From assembly GCA_037179515.1 (NCBI GenBank), contig JAXCGZ010024229.1:1-11292 (forward strand): DNA of 11,292 nucleotides. The letters are read 5' to 3'. Below are positions 1 to 6,709 of this stretch, piece after piece. A program made the translations under genes and the position numbers. Below the pieces are notes generated by a model. That model did not search any database. It saw only the letters and a list, made by a program, of their open reading frames with translations, and had not been told where the DNA came from. Each line of letters opens with the position of its first letter. Position 1 is the first letter of the stretch. This stretch comes from Halocaridina rubra. Lineage: Eukaryota > Arthropoda > Malacostraca > Decapoda > Atyidae.

Positions 1-86
1 TAGCATTTAATTCAAATCCCAATCTCATTCGGGCTATGAAATTATCAAATAAGCACATTACATATGTGAAAACATGAATCATTTTT

Positions 87-157
87 TACCCCGACCGGAA
101 CTCGAACCTAGGACTTATGATTACTAAGTCAAGGCCCTACCACTACACCACAGAAGG
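87..157 (-). pseudogene. tRNA-Thr(AGU)-like element, unit 1
   Basis: Unit 1 spans 1-273. A box intact. The B-box end is altered (CCGGAACTCG on plus) and the D stem is changed (GGCCCT instead of GGCGCT). Other marks: GGGCTATG at 33, GAAAGCATTC near 207, CAATATG. It is similar to units 18, 24, 33 and 39. Confidence 0.65.
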
Positions 158-359
158 TTAAAAGGAATCCAACCTTATAGCTTATATCTGCTATACTTAG
201 GAATGAAAGCATTCTAACTGAATGCCAATATGTTCATATTACAGATTCCCCAACCTCACTCGTGGCTTCATTTTAGCATTTAATTCAAATCCCAATCTCA
301 TTCGGGCTATGAAATTATCAAATAAGCACATTACATATGTGAAAACATGATTCATTTTT

Positions 360-430
360 TACCCTGACCCGGACTTGAACCTAGGACTTATGATTACTAA
401 GTCAAGGCGCTACCACTACACCACAGGAGG
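360..430 (-). pseudogene. tRNA-Thr(AGU)-like element, unit 2
   Basis: Unit 2 spans 274-546. A box and B box fit consensus (B box GGTTCAAGTCC). The 3' acceptor carries a CpG-to-TpG change (CCCTGACCC). The unit has GATTCAT before the T run, GGGCTATG, and CACAGGAGG at the 5' edge of the element. Confidence 0.65.
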
Positions 431-632
431 TTAAAAGGAATCCAACCTTATAGCTTATATCTGCTATACTTAGGAATGAACGCATTCTAACTGAATGCCA
501 CTATGTTCATATTACAGATTCCCCAACCTCACTCGTGGCTTCATTTTAGCATTTAATTCAAATCCCAATCTCATTCGGGCCATGAAATTATCAAATAAGA
601 ACATTACATATGTGAAAACATGAATCATATTT

Positions 633-703
633 TACCCCGACCAGAACTCGAACCTAGGACTTATGATTGCTAAGTCAAGGCGCTACCACTACACCACAGA
701 AGG
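633..703 (-). pseudogene. tRNA-Thr(AGU)-like element, unit 3
   Basis: Unit 3 spans 547-818 (272 bp; one T lost in CATATACAG near 781). B-box end altered (CCAGAACTCG). The T run is interrupted (CATATTTTACC) and the loop has GATTGC, both shared with units 29, 32 and 38, which have AATTGC. Confidence 0.65.
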
Positions 704-904
704 TTAAAAGGAATCCAACCTTATAGCTTATATCTGCTATACTTAGGACTGAACGCATTCTAACTGAATGCCACTATGTTCATATACAGATTCCCCAACC
801 TCACTCGTGGCTTCATTTTAGCATTTAATTCAAATCCCAATCTCATTCGGGCCATGAAATTATCAAATAAGCACATTACATATGTGAAAACATGAATCAT
901 TTTT

Positions 905-975
905 TACCCCGAAAGGGACTCGAACCTAGGACTTATGATTACTAAGTCAAGGCTCTACCAGTACACCACAGAAGG
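905..975 (-). pseudogene. tRNA-Thr(AGU)-like element, unit 4
   Basis: Unit 4 spans 819-1091. B box intact, but the A box is altered (CCAGTACACCA on plus) and the D stem is GGCTCT. The T-stem side is CCCCGAAAGGGACTCG, shared only with unit 16; this weakens T-stem pairing. Confidence 0.65.
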
Positions 976-1178
976 TTAAAAGGAATCCAACCTTATAGCT
1001 TATATCTGCTATACTTAGGAATGAACGCATTCTAACTGAATGCCACTATGTTCATATTACAGATTCCCCAACCTCACTCGTGGCTTCATTTTAGCATTTA
1101 ATTCAAATCCCAATCTCATTCGGGCCATGAAATTATCAAATAAGCACATTACATATGTGAAAACATGAATTATTTTTT

Positions 1179-1249
1179 TACCCTGACCGGGACTCGAACC
1201 TAGGACTTATGATTACTAAGTCAAGGCGCTACCACTACACCACAGAAGG
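1179..1249 (-). pseudogene. tRNA-Thr(AGU)-like element, unit 5
   Basis: Unit 5 spans 1092-1365 (274 bp; T run is one longer, TATTTTTTTA). A and B boxes intact; acceptor CCCTGACCGGG. The second spacer hairpin is broken (CTGAAAGAAAC near 1310). Confidence 0.65.
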
Positions 1250-1452
1250 TTAAAAGGAATCCAACCTTATAGCTTATATCTGCTATACTTAGGAATGAAC
1301 GCATTCTAACTGAAAGAAACTATGTTCACATTACAGATTCCCGAACCTCACTCGTGGCTTCATTTTAGCATTTAATTCAAATTCCAATCTCATTTGGGCC
1401 ATGAAATTATCAAATAAGCACATTACATATGTTAAAACATGAATCATTTTTT

Positions 1453-1523
1453 TACCCCGACCAGGACTCGAACCTAGGACATATGATTAATAAGTCAAGG
1501 CGCTACCACTACACCACAAAAGG
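1453..1523 (-). pseudogene. tRNA-Thr(AGU)-like element, unit 6
   Basis: Unit 6 spans 1366-1639 (274 bp; longer T run). A and B boxes intact; CCCCGACCAGG. Loop altered (GACATATGATTAATAAG). 5' edge CACAAAAGG. Other marks: CAAATTCC, CATTTGGG, TATGTTAAAACATG, and CTGAAAGCC, which breaks the second hairpin. Confidence 0.65.
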
Positions 1524-1725
1524 TTAAAAGGAATCCAACCTTATAGCTTATATCTGCTATGCTTAGGAATGAACGCATTCTAACTGAAAGCCACTATGTT
1601 CATATTACAGATTCCCCAACCTCACTCGTGGCTTCATTTTAGCATTTAATTCAAATCCCAATCTCATTCGGGCCATGAAATTATCAAATAAGCACATTAC
1701 ATATGTGAAAACATGAATCATTTTT

Positions 1726-1796
1726 TACCCCGACCCGGACTCGAACCTAGGACTTATGATTACTAAGTCAAGGCACTACCACTACACCACAGTAAG
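1726..1796 (-). pseudogene. tRNA-Thr(AGU)-like element, unit 7
   Basis: Unit 7 spans 1640-1911 (272 bp). A and B boxes intact; CCCCGACCCGG; D stem GGCACT. The 5' flank differs (CAGTAAGTTAAATGG) and the TATA-like motif is damaged (ACCATATGC), a change shared with unit 10. Confidence 0.65.
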
Positions 1797-1997
1797 TTAA
1801 ATGGAATCCAACCATATGCTTATATCTGCTATACTTAGGAATGAACGCATTCTAACTGAATGCCACTATGTTCATATTACAGATTCCCCAACCTCACTCG
1901 TGGCTTCATTTTAGCATTTAATTCAAATCCCAATCTCATTTGGGCCATGAAATTATCAAATAAGCACATTACATATGTGAAAACATGAATCATTTTT

Positions 1998-2068
1998 TAC
2001 CCCAACCGGGACTCGAACCTAGGACTTATGATTACTAAGTCAAGGCGCTACCACTACACCACAGAAGG
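1998..2068 (-). pseudogene. tRNA-Thr(AGU)-like element, unit 8
   Basis: Unit 8 spans 1912-2184. A and B boxes intact. It belongs to the CATTTGGG / CCCCAACCGGG subfamily, with AACCAAACC in the 5' flank where later members have AACCCAACC. Confidence 0.65.
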
Positions 2069-2271
2069 TTAAAAGGAACCAAACCTTATAGCTTATATCT
2101 GCTATACTTAGGAATGAACGCATTCTAACTGAATGCCACTATGTTCATATTACAGATTCCCCAACCTCACTCGTGGCTTCATTTTAGCATTTAATTCAAA
2201 TCCCAATCTCATTCGGGCCATGAAATTATCAAATAAGCACATTACATATGTGAAAACATGAATCATTTTTT

Positions 2272-2342
2272 TACCCCGACCGGGACTCGAACCTAGGACT
2301 TATGATTACTAGGTCAAGGAGCTACCACTACACCACAGAAGG
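2272..2342 (-). pseudogene. tRNA-Thr(AGU)-like element, unit 9
   Basis: Unit 9 spans 2185-2458 (274 bp; longer T run). A and B boxes intact; CCCCGACCGGG is the presumed undecayed form. The anticodon region has CTAGGTC and the D stem AGGAGCT. CAATATG and GTGGTTTC follow. Confidence 0.65.
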
Positions 2343-2543
2343 TTAAAAGGAATCCAACCTTATAGCTTATATCTGCTATACTTAGGAATGAACGCATTCT
2401 AACTGAATGCCAATATGTTCATATTACAGATTCCCCAACCTCACTCGTGGTTTCATTTTAGCATTTAATTCAAATCCCAATCTCATTCGGGCCATGATAT
2501 TATCAAATAAGCACATTACATATGTGAAAACATGAATCTTTTT

Positions 2544-2614
2544 TTCCCCGACCGGGACTCGAACCTAGGACTTATGATTACTAAGTCAAGGCGCTACCAC
2601 TACACCACAGTAGG
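2544..2614 (-). pseudogene. tRNA-Thr(AGU)-like element, unit 10
   Basis: Unit 10 spans 2459-2729 (271 bp, shortest). A and B boxes intact; CCCCGACCGGG. The A before CCCC is lost (TTTTTTTCCCCG), so the 3' boundary is uncertain by a base. Other marks: ATGATATT, CAGTAGG, damaged TATA-like motif, CTTAAG, CAATATG, GTGGTTTC. Confidence 0.6.
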
Positions 2615-2815
2615 TTAAAAGGAATCCAACCATATGCTTATATCTGCTATACTTAAGAATGAACGCATTCTAACTGAATGCCAATATGTTCATATTACAG
2701 ATTCCCCAACCTCACTCGTGGTTTCATTTTAGCATTTAATTCAAATCCCAATCTCATTCGGGCCATGAAATTATCAAATAAGCACATTACATATGTGAAA
2801 ACATGATTCATTTTT

Positions 2816-2886
2816 TACCCCGACCCGGACTCGAACCTAGGACTTATGATTACTAAGTCAAGGCGCTACAACTACACCACAGAAGG
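2816..2886 (-). pseudogene. tRNA-Thr(AGU)-like element, unit 11
   Basis: Unit 11 spans 2730-3002. B box intact; A box is TGGTGTAGTTG (GCTACAAC on plus), still fitting consensus but losing one of the paired D-loop G's. CCCCGACCCGG; GATTCAT; CACTGTG in the spacer. Confidence 0.65.
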
Positions 2887-3055
2887 TTAAAAGGAATCCA
2901 ACCTTATAGCTTATATCTGCTATACTTAGGAATGAACGCATTCTAACTGAATGCCACTGTGTTCATATTACAGATTCCCCAACCTCACTCGTGGCTTCAT
3001 TTTAGCATTTAATTCAAATCCCAATCTCATTTGGGCCATGAAATTATCAAATAAG

Positions 3056-3070
3056 CACATTACATATGTG
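3056..3070. repeat. Short inverted repeat CACAT-TACAT-ATGTG beside the TTTT tract
   Basis: CACAT and ATGTG pair around TACAT; the inner ACATATGT is an 8-bp palindrome. It sits next to the TTTT tract, so a transcript that read past the tract would carry this small hairpin. Units 23 and 37 have ACATACGTG and unit 19 ATTATATATG. Confidence 0.5.
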
Positions 3071-3074
3071 AAAA
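3071..3074 (-). terminator. Pol III-type TTTT tract downstream of the tRNA-like element
   Basis: Four T residues on the minus strand (AAAA on plus, within GTGAAAACATG) begin 15 nt after the last base of the element at 3089. Four T's can stop Pol III in many animals, less well in yeasts. The tract is present in all 42 units, also where neighbours change (GAAAATATG in units 27, 35, 42; TTAAAACATG in unit 6). No other T run lies between it and the element. Confidence 0.55.
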
Positions 3075-3099
3075 CATGAATCATTTTTTACCCCAACCG

Positions 3100-3110
3100 G
3101 GACTCGAACC
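3100..3110 (-). promoter_or_regulatory. Pol III B box (representative copy)
   Basis: On the minus strand this reads GGTTCGAGTCC, a full match to the B-box consensus GGTTCRANTCC bound by TFIIIC. It spans the T-loop TTCGAGT. It fits the consensus in 28 of 41 complete units. Ten units have GAACTCG on the plus strand, which changes the last bases (units 1, 3, 18, 22, 24, 28, 29, 33, 36, 39). Units 30, 32 and 38 are hit in the core. Confidence 0.85.
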
Positions 3111-3113
3111 TAG

Positions 3114-3132
3114 GACTTATGATTACTAAGTC
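3114..3132 (-). other. Anticodon-arm region with two competing hairpins
   Basis: On the minus strand, GACTT and AAGTC pair perfectly around a 9-nt loop AGTAATCAT. The alternative tRNA-like fold pairs CTTGA with TCA(TA)AG, leaving a 2-nt bulge and an 8-nt loop CTTAGTAA. Read by position as a 7-nt loop, TTAGTAA looks like the loop of tRNA-Thr(AGU), with T33 and A37-A38. A standard 5-bp anticodon stem does not form. The segment is nearly the same in all units; units 3, 13, 29, 32 and 38 have GATTGC or AATTGC, and unit 9 has CTAGGTC. Confidence 0.6.
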
Positions 3133-3141
3133 AAGGCGCTA

Positions 3142-3152
3142 CCACTACACCA
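3142..3152 (-). promoter_or_regulatory. Pol III A box (representative copy)
   Basis: The minus strand reads TGGTGTAGTGG, matching the A-box consensus TRGYNNARNNG at every defined position. It lies 31 nt upstream of the B box, a normal tRNA-gene spacing. Exact sequence is kept in 34 of 41 units. Units 11, 19, 20 and 25 have TGGTGTAGTTG, which still fits. Units 4, 31 and 41 carry changes at consensus positions. Confidence 0.85.
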
Positions 3153-3174
3153 CAGAAGGTTAAAAGGAACCCAA

Positions 3175-3188
3175 CCTTATAGCTTATA
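3175..3188 (-). promoter_or_regulatory. Doubled TATA-like motif upstream of the tRNA-like element
   Basis: The minus strand reads TATAAGC TATAAGG, a tandem 7-mer starting 29 and 22 nt before the first base of the tRNA-like element. TATA-like sequence near -30 is known to help TFIIIB placement at tRNA genes in several eukaryotes. The motif is kept in most units and damaged in units 7 and 10 (ACCATATGC), 18 (CCTTATGAC) and 31 (ACCATATAGATT). A regulatory role is inferred from position only. Confidence 0.5.
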
Positions 3189-3197
3189 TCTGCTATA
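3178..3197. repeat. Inverted repeat TATAGC-N8-GCTATA (representative copy)
   Basis: A perfect 6-bp inverted repeat with the 8-nt loop TTATATCT, overlapping the TATA-like motif upstream of the tRNA-like element. CCT and AGG further out can extend the stem if CTT is bulged. It is present in most units and disturbed in units 7, 10, 15, 18, 31 and 41. Confidence 0.7.
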
Positions 3198-3210
3198 CTT
3201 AGGAATGAAT

Positions 3211-3227
3211 GCATTCTAACTGAATGC
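3211..3227. repeat. Inverted repeat GCATTC-TAACT-GAATGC (representative copy)
   Basis: A perfect 6-bp stem with a 5-nt loop. A third copy, GAATGC, just before it (3207-3212) forms the 10-bp palindrome GAATGCATTC in units with AATGAATGC; units with AATGAACGC lose one pair of it through a CpG/TpG difference. The stem is broken in units 5 and 6, which have CTGAAAG. Confidence 0.7.
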
Positions 3228-3361
3228 CACTATGTTCATATTACAGATTCCCCAACCTCACTCGTGGCTTCATTTTAGCATTTAATTCAAATCCCAATCT
3301 CATTCGGGCCATGAAATTATCAAATAAGCACATTACATATGTGAAAACATGAATCATTTTT

Positions 3362-3432
3362 TACCCCGACCCGGACTCGAACCTAGGACTTATGATTGCT
3401 AAGTCAAGGCGCTACCACTACACCACAGAAAG
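3362..3432 (-). pseudogene. tRNA-Thr(AGU)-like element, unit 13
   Basis: Unit 13 spans 3276-3548. A and B boxes intact; CCCCGACCCGG; loop region GATTGCTAAG; 5' edge CAGAAAG. Confidence 0.65.
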
Positions 3433-3634
3433 TTAAAAGGAATCCAACCTTATAGCTTATATCTGCTATACTTAGGAATGAACGCATTCTAACTGAATGC
3501 CACTATGTTCATATTACAGATTCCCCAACCTCACTCGTGGCTTCATTTTAGCATTTAATTCAAATCCCAATCTCATTTGGGCCATGAAATTATCAAATAA
3601 GCACATTACATATGTGAAAACATGAATCATTTTT

Positions 3635-3705
3635 TACCCCAACCGGGACTCGAACCTAGGACTTATGATTACTAAGTCAAGGCGCTACCACTACACCACA
3701 GAAGG
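3635..3705 (-). pseudogene. tRNA-Thr(AGU)-like element, unit 14
   Basis: Unit 14 spans 3549-3821. A and B boxes intact. Member of the CATTTGGG / CCCCAACCGGG / AACCCAACC / AATGAATGC subfamily, nearly the same as unit 12 two units earlier; differs at ACATATTCC near 3790. Confidence 0.65.
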
Positions 3706-3907
3706 TTAAAAGGAACCCAACCTTATAGCTTATATCTGCTATACTTAGGAATGAATGCATTCTAACTGAATGCCACTATGTTCATATTACATATTCCCCA
3801 ACCTCACTCGTGGCTTCATTTTAGCATTTAATTCAAATCCCAATATCATTCGGGCCATGAAATTATCAAATATGCACATTACATATGTGAAAACATGAAT
3901 CATTTTT

Positions 3908-3978
3908 TACCCCAACCAGGACTCGAACCTAGGACTAATGATTACTAAGTCAAGGCGCTACCACTACACCACAGAAGG
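3908..3978 (-). pseudogene. tRNA-Thr(AGU)-like element, unit 15
   Basis: Unit 15 spans 3822-4094. A and B boxes intact; CCCCAACCAGG. Private marks: CAATATCATT, TATGCAC, GGACTAATG, TTATATCTTATATC in the TATA region (first hairpin lost) and CTATTCTTAGG. Confidence 0.65.
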
Positions 3979-4180
3979 TTAAAAGGAACCCAACCTTATA
4001 TCTTATATCTGCTATTCTTAGGAATGAATGCATTCTAACTGAATGCCACTATGTTCATATTACAGATTCCCCAACCTCACTCGTGGCTTCATTTTAGCAT
4101 TTAATTCAAATCCCAATCTCATTCGGGCCATGAAATTATCAAATAAGCACATTACATATGTGAAAACATGAATCATTTTT

Positions 4181-4251
4181 TACCCCGAAAGGGACTCGAA
4201 CCTAGGACTTATGATTACTAAGTCAAGGCGCTACCACTACACCACAGAAGG
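4181..4251 (-). pseudogene. tRNA-Thr(AGU)-like element, unit 16
   Basis: Unit 16 spans 4095-4367. A and B boxes intact. CCCCGAAAGGG as in unit 4, but with normal A box and D stem. TTACGGATT in the spacer. Confidence 0.65.
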
Positions 4252-4453
4252 TTAAAAGGAATCCAACCTTATAGCTTATATCTGCTATACTTAGGAATGA
4301 ACGCATTCTAACTGAATGCCACTATGTTCATATTACGGATTCCCCAACCTCACTCGTGGCTTCATTTTAGCATTTAATTCAAATCCCAATCTCATTTGGG
4401 CCATGATATTATCAAATAAGCACATTACATATGTGAAAACATGAATCATTTTT

Positions 4454-4524
4454 TACCCTAACCGGGACTTGAACCTAGGACTTATTATTACTAAGTCAAG
4501 GCGCTACCACTACACCACAGAAGG
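4454..4524 (-). pseudogene. tRNA-Thr(AGU)-like element, unit 17
   Basis: Unit 17 spans 4368-4640. A box intact; B box GGTTCAAGTCC fits. The acceptor reads CCCTAACC, meaning both bases of the CpG seen in other units are changed. CATTTGGG, ATGATATT, CTTATTATT. Confidence 0.65.
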
Positions 4525-4726
4525 TTAAAAGGAATCCAACCTTATAGCTTATATCTGCTATACTTAGGAATGAACGCATTCTAACTGAATGCCACTATGT
4601 TCATATTACAGATTCCCCAACCTCACTCGTGGCTTCATTTTAGCATTTAATTCAAATCCCAATCTCATTCGGGCCATGAAATTATCAAATAAGCACATTA
4701 CATATGTGAAAACATGAATAATTTTT

Positions 4727-4797
4727 TACCCCGACCGGAACTCGAACCTAGGACTTATGATTACTAAGTCAAGGCCCTACCACTACACCACAGAAAG
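4727..4797 (-). pseudogene. tRNA-Thr(AGU)-like element, unit 18
   Basis: Unit 18 spans 4641-4913. A box intact; B-box end altered (CCGGAACTCG); D stem GGCCCT; 5' edge CAGAAAG; TATA-like motif damaged (CCTTATGAC). CAATATG and GTGGTTTC, as in units 24, 33 and 39. Confidence 0.65.
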
Positions 4798-4999
4798 TTA
4801 AAAGGAATCCAACCTTATGACTTATATCTGCTATACTTAGGAATGAACGCATTCTAACTGAATGTCAATATGTTCATATTACAGATTCCCCAACCTCACT
4901 CGTGGTTTCATTTTAGCATTTAATTCAAATCCCAATCTCATTCGGGTTTTGAAATTATCAAATAAGCACATTATATATGTGAAAACATGATTCATTTTT

Positions 5000-5070
5000 T
5001 ACCCCAACCAGGACTCGAACCTAGGACATATGATTACTAAGTCAAGGCGCTACAACTACACCACAGAAGG
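5000..5070 (-). pseudogene. tRNA-Thr(AGU)-like element, unit 19
   Basis: Unit 19 spans 4914-5186. B box intact; A box TGGTGTAGTTG. CCCCAACCAGG, GGACATATG, GATTCAT. Private marks: GGGTTTTG in place of GGGCCATG, and ATTATATATG. Confidence 0.65.
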
Positions 5071-5272
5071 TTAAAAGGAATCCAACCTTATAGCTTATAT
5101 CTGCTATACTTAGGAATGAATGCATTCTAACTGAATGCCACTATGTTCATATTGCAGATTCCCCAACCTCACTCGTGGCTTCATTTTAGCATTTAATTCA
5201 AATCCCAATCTCATTCGGGCCATGAAATTATCAAATAAGCACATTACATATGTGAAAACATGATTCATTTTT

Positions 5273-5343
5273 TACCCCGACCAGGACTCGAACCTAGGAC
5301 TTATGATTACTAAGTCAAGGCGCTACAACTACACCACAGAAGG
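5273..5343 (-). pseudogene. tRNA-Thr(AGU)-like element, unit 20
   Basis: Unit 20 spans 5187-5459. B box intact; A box TGGTGTAGTTG as in unit 19. CCCCGACCAGG, GATTCAT, AATGAACGC. Confidence 0.65.
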
Positions 5344-5545
5344 TTAAAAGGAATCCAACCTTATAGCTTATATCTGCTATACTTAGGAATGAACGCATTC
5401 TAACTGAATGCCACTATGTTCATATTACAGATTCCCCAACCTCACTCGTGGCTTCATTTTAGCATTTAATTCAAATCCCAATCTCATTTGGGCCATGAAA
5501 CTATCAAATAAGCACATTACATATGTGAAAACATGAATCATTTTT

Positions 5546-5616
5546 TACCCCAACCGGGACTCGAACCTAGGACTTATGATTACTAAGTCAAGGCGCTACC
5601 ACTACACCACAGAAGG
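5546..5616 (-). pseudogene. tRNA-Thr(AGU)-like element, unit 21
   Basis: Unit 21 spans 5460-5732. A and B boxes intact. CATTTGGG / CCCCAACCGGG / AACCCAACC / AATGAATGC subfamily; GAAACTATC is private. Confidence 0.65.
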
Positions 5617-5818
5617 TTAAAAGGAACCCAACCTTATAGCTTATATCTGCTATACTTAGGAATGAATGCATTCTAACTGAATGCCACTATGTTCATATTA
5701 CAGATTCCCCAACCTCACTCGTGGCTTCATTTTAGCATTTAATTCAAATCCCAATCTCATTCGGGCCATGAAATTATCAAATAAGCACATTACATATGTG
5801 AAAACATGAATCATTTTT

Positions 5819-5889
5819 TACCCCGACCGGAACTCGAACTTAGGACTTATGATTACTAAGTCAGGGCGCTACCACTACACCACAGAAGG
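5819..5889 (-). pseudogene. tRNA-Thr(AGU)-like element, unit 22
   Basis: Unit 22 spans 5733-6005. A box intact. B box altered at both ends (CCGGAACTCGAACTTAGG on plus). TCAGGGCGCT in the D region. CAATATG. Same order with unit 23 as units 36-37. Confidence 0.65.
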
Positions 5890-6091
5890 TTAAAAGGAAT
5901 CCAACCTTATAGCTTATATCTGCTATACTTAGGAATGAACGCATTCTAACTGAATGCCAATATGTTCATATTACAGATTCCCCAACCTCACTCGTGGCTT
6001 CATTTTAGCATTTAATTCAAATCCCAATCTCATTCGGGCCATGAAATTATCAAATAAGCACATTACATACGTGAAAACATGATTCATTGTT

Positions 6092-6162
6092 TACCCTGAC
6101 CGGGACTTGAACCTAGGACTTATGATTACTAAGTCAAGGCGCTACCACTACACCACAGAAGG
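6092..6162 (-). pseudogene. tRNA-Thr(AGU)-like element, unit 23
   Basis: Unit 23 spans 6006-6278. A box intact; B box GGTTCAAGTCC fits. Marks ACATACGTG, CATTGTTTACCCTGACC and GACTTGAACC are shared with unit 37, which is essentially a copy. Confidence 0.65.
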
Positions 6163-6365
6163 TTAAAAGGAATCCAACCTTATAGCTTATATCTGCTATA
6201 CTTAGGAATGAACGCATTCTAACTGAATGCCACTATGTTCATATTACAGATTCCCCAACCTCACTCGTGGCTTCATTTTAGCATTTAATTCAAATCCCAA
6301 TCTCATTTCGGGCCATGAAATTATCAAATAAGCACATTACATATGTGAAAACATGAATCATTTTT

Positions 6366-6436
6366 TACCCCGACCGGAACTCGAACCTAGGACTTATGAT
6401 TACTAAGTCAAGGCCCTACCACTACACCACAGAAGG
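6366..6436 (-). pseudogene. tRNA-Thr(AGU)-like element, unit 24
   Basis: Unit 24 spans 6279-6552 (274 bp; extra T in CATTTCGGG near 6305). A box intact; B-box end altered; D stem GGCCCT. ATATGTGCTAT, AATGAATGC, CAATATG, GTGGTTTC. Confidence 0.65.
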
Positions 6437-6638
6437 TTAAAAGGAATCCAACCTTATAGCTTATATGTGCTATACTTAGGAATGAATGCATTCTAACTGA
6501 ATGCCAATATGTTCATATTACAGATTCCCCAACCTCACTCGTGGTTTCATTTTAGCATTTAATTCAAATCCCAATCTCATTCGGGTCATGAAATTATCAA
6601 ATAAGCACATTACATATGTGAAAACATGATTCATTTTT

Positions 6639-6709
6639 TACCCCGACCAGGACTCGAACCTAGGACATATGATTACTAAGTCAAGGCGCTACAACTACAC
6701 CACAGAAGG
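6639..6709 (-). pseudogene. tRNA-Thr(AGU)-like element, unit 25
   Basis: Unit 25 spans 6553-6825. B box intact; A box TGGTGTAGTTG. CGGGTCATG, GATTCAT, CCCCGACCAGG, GGACATATG, CTTAAGAATGAATGC, CAATATG. Its first part recurs in units 34 and 40. Confidence 0.65.

Larger units (their letters stand above)
3089..3159 (-). pseudogene. tRNA-Thr(AGU)-like element, unit 12 (described in full)
   Basis: Read 5' to 3' on the minus strand: acceptor CCTTCTG, T8, G9, D stem GTGT/GCGC (four pairs, two wobble) around AGTGGTA, an anticodon region with loop TTAGTAA, T stem CTAGG/CCCGG (one mismatch, one wobble) around TTCGAGT, acceptor TTGGGGT and discriminator A. The acceptor pairs at only five of seven positions, three of them wobble, and the anticodon stem needs a bulge. 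No CCA is encoded, as expected in eukaryotes. The loop and the sequence around it resemble eukaryotic tRNA-Thr(AGU) as I recall it; the isotype is a tentative inference. The promoter boxes are better kept than the fold, so this reads as a tRNA-derived pseudogene or tRNA-like RNA rather than a working tRNA. It sits between the doubled TATAAG and the TTTT tract. Confidence 0.7.
3003..3275. repeat. Representative unit (unit 12) used to describe the module layout
   Basis: Unit 12 is a clean 273-bp unit with intact A and B boxes. Offsets read from it apply to all 273-bp units: palindrome ACATATGT s+59 to s+66, TTTT (minus) s+68 to s+71, tRNA-like element s+86 to s+156, B box s+97 to s+107, A box s+139 to s+149, doubled TATAAG s+172 to s+185, first hairpin s+175 to s+194, second hairpin s+208 to s+224, CTCGTGG CpG at s+260. 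Units 5, 6, 9 and 24 are shifted by +1 at the tRNA-like element. Unit 12 belongs to the CATTTGGG/CCCCAACCGGG/AACCCAACC subfamily and is almost the same as unit 14. Confidence 0.9.

Noticed and set aside
3089..3159. Functional tRNA gene on the minus strand
   Set aside because: The acceptor stem has two mismatches and three wobbles and the anticodon stem does not form a normal 5-bp helix. tRNAscan-SE would decide; a high score with an intact isotype model would reverse this.
3249..3303. CENP-B box in the conserved spacer block
   Set aside because: The block has no match to the core pattern NTTCGNNNNANNCGGGN; a centromeric role cannot be argued from this sequence.
3224..3352. A 42-codon plus-strand ORF starting ATGCCACTATG and ending TGA, crossing the unit boundary and present in most units
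   Set aside because: It recurs only because the repeat does, is short, ends in the same place each time, has no recognisable domain, and its variation is not codon-like. No sign of translation.
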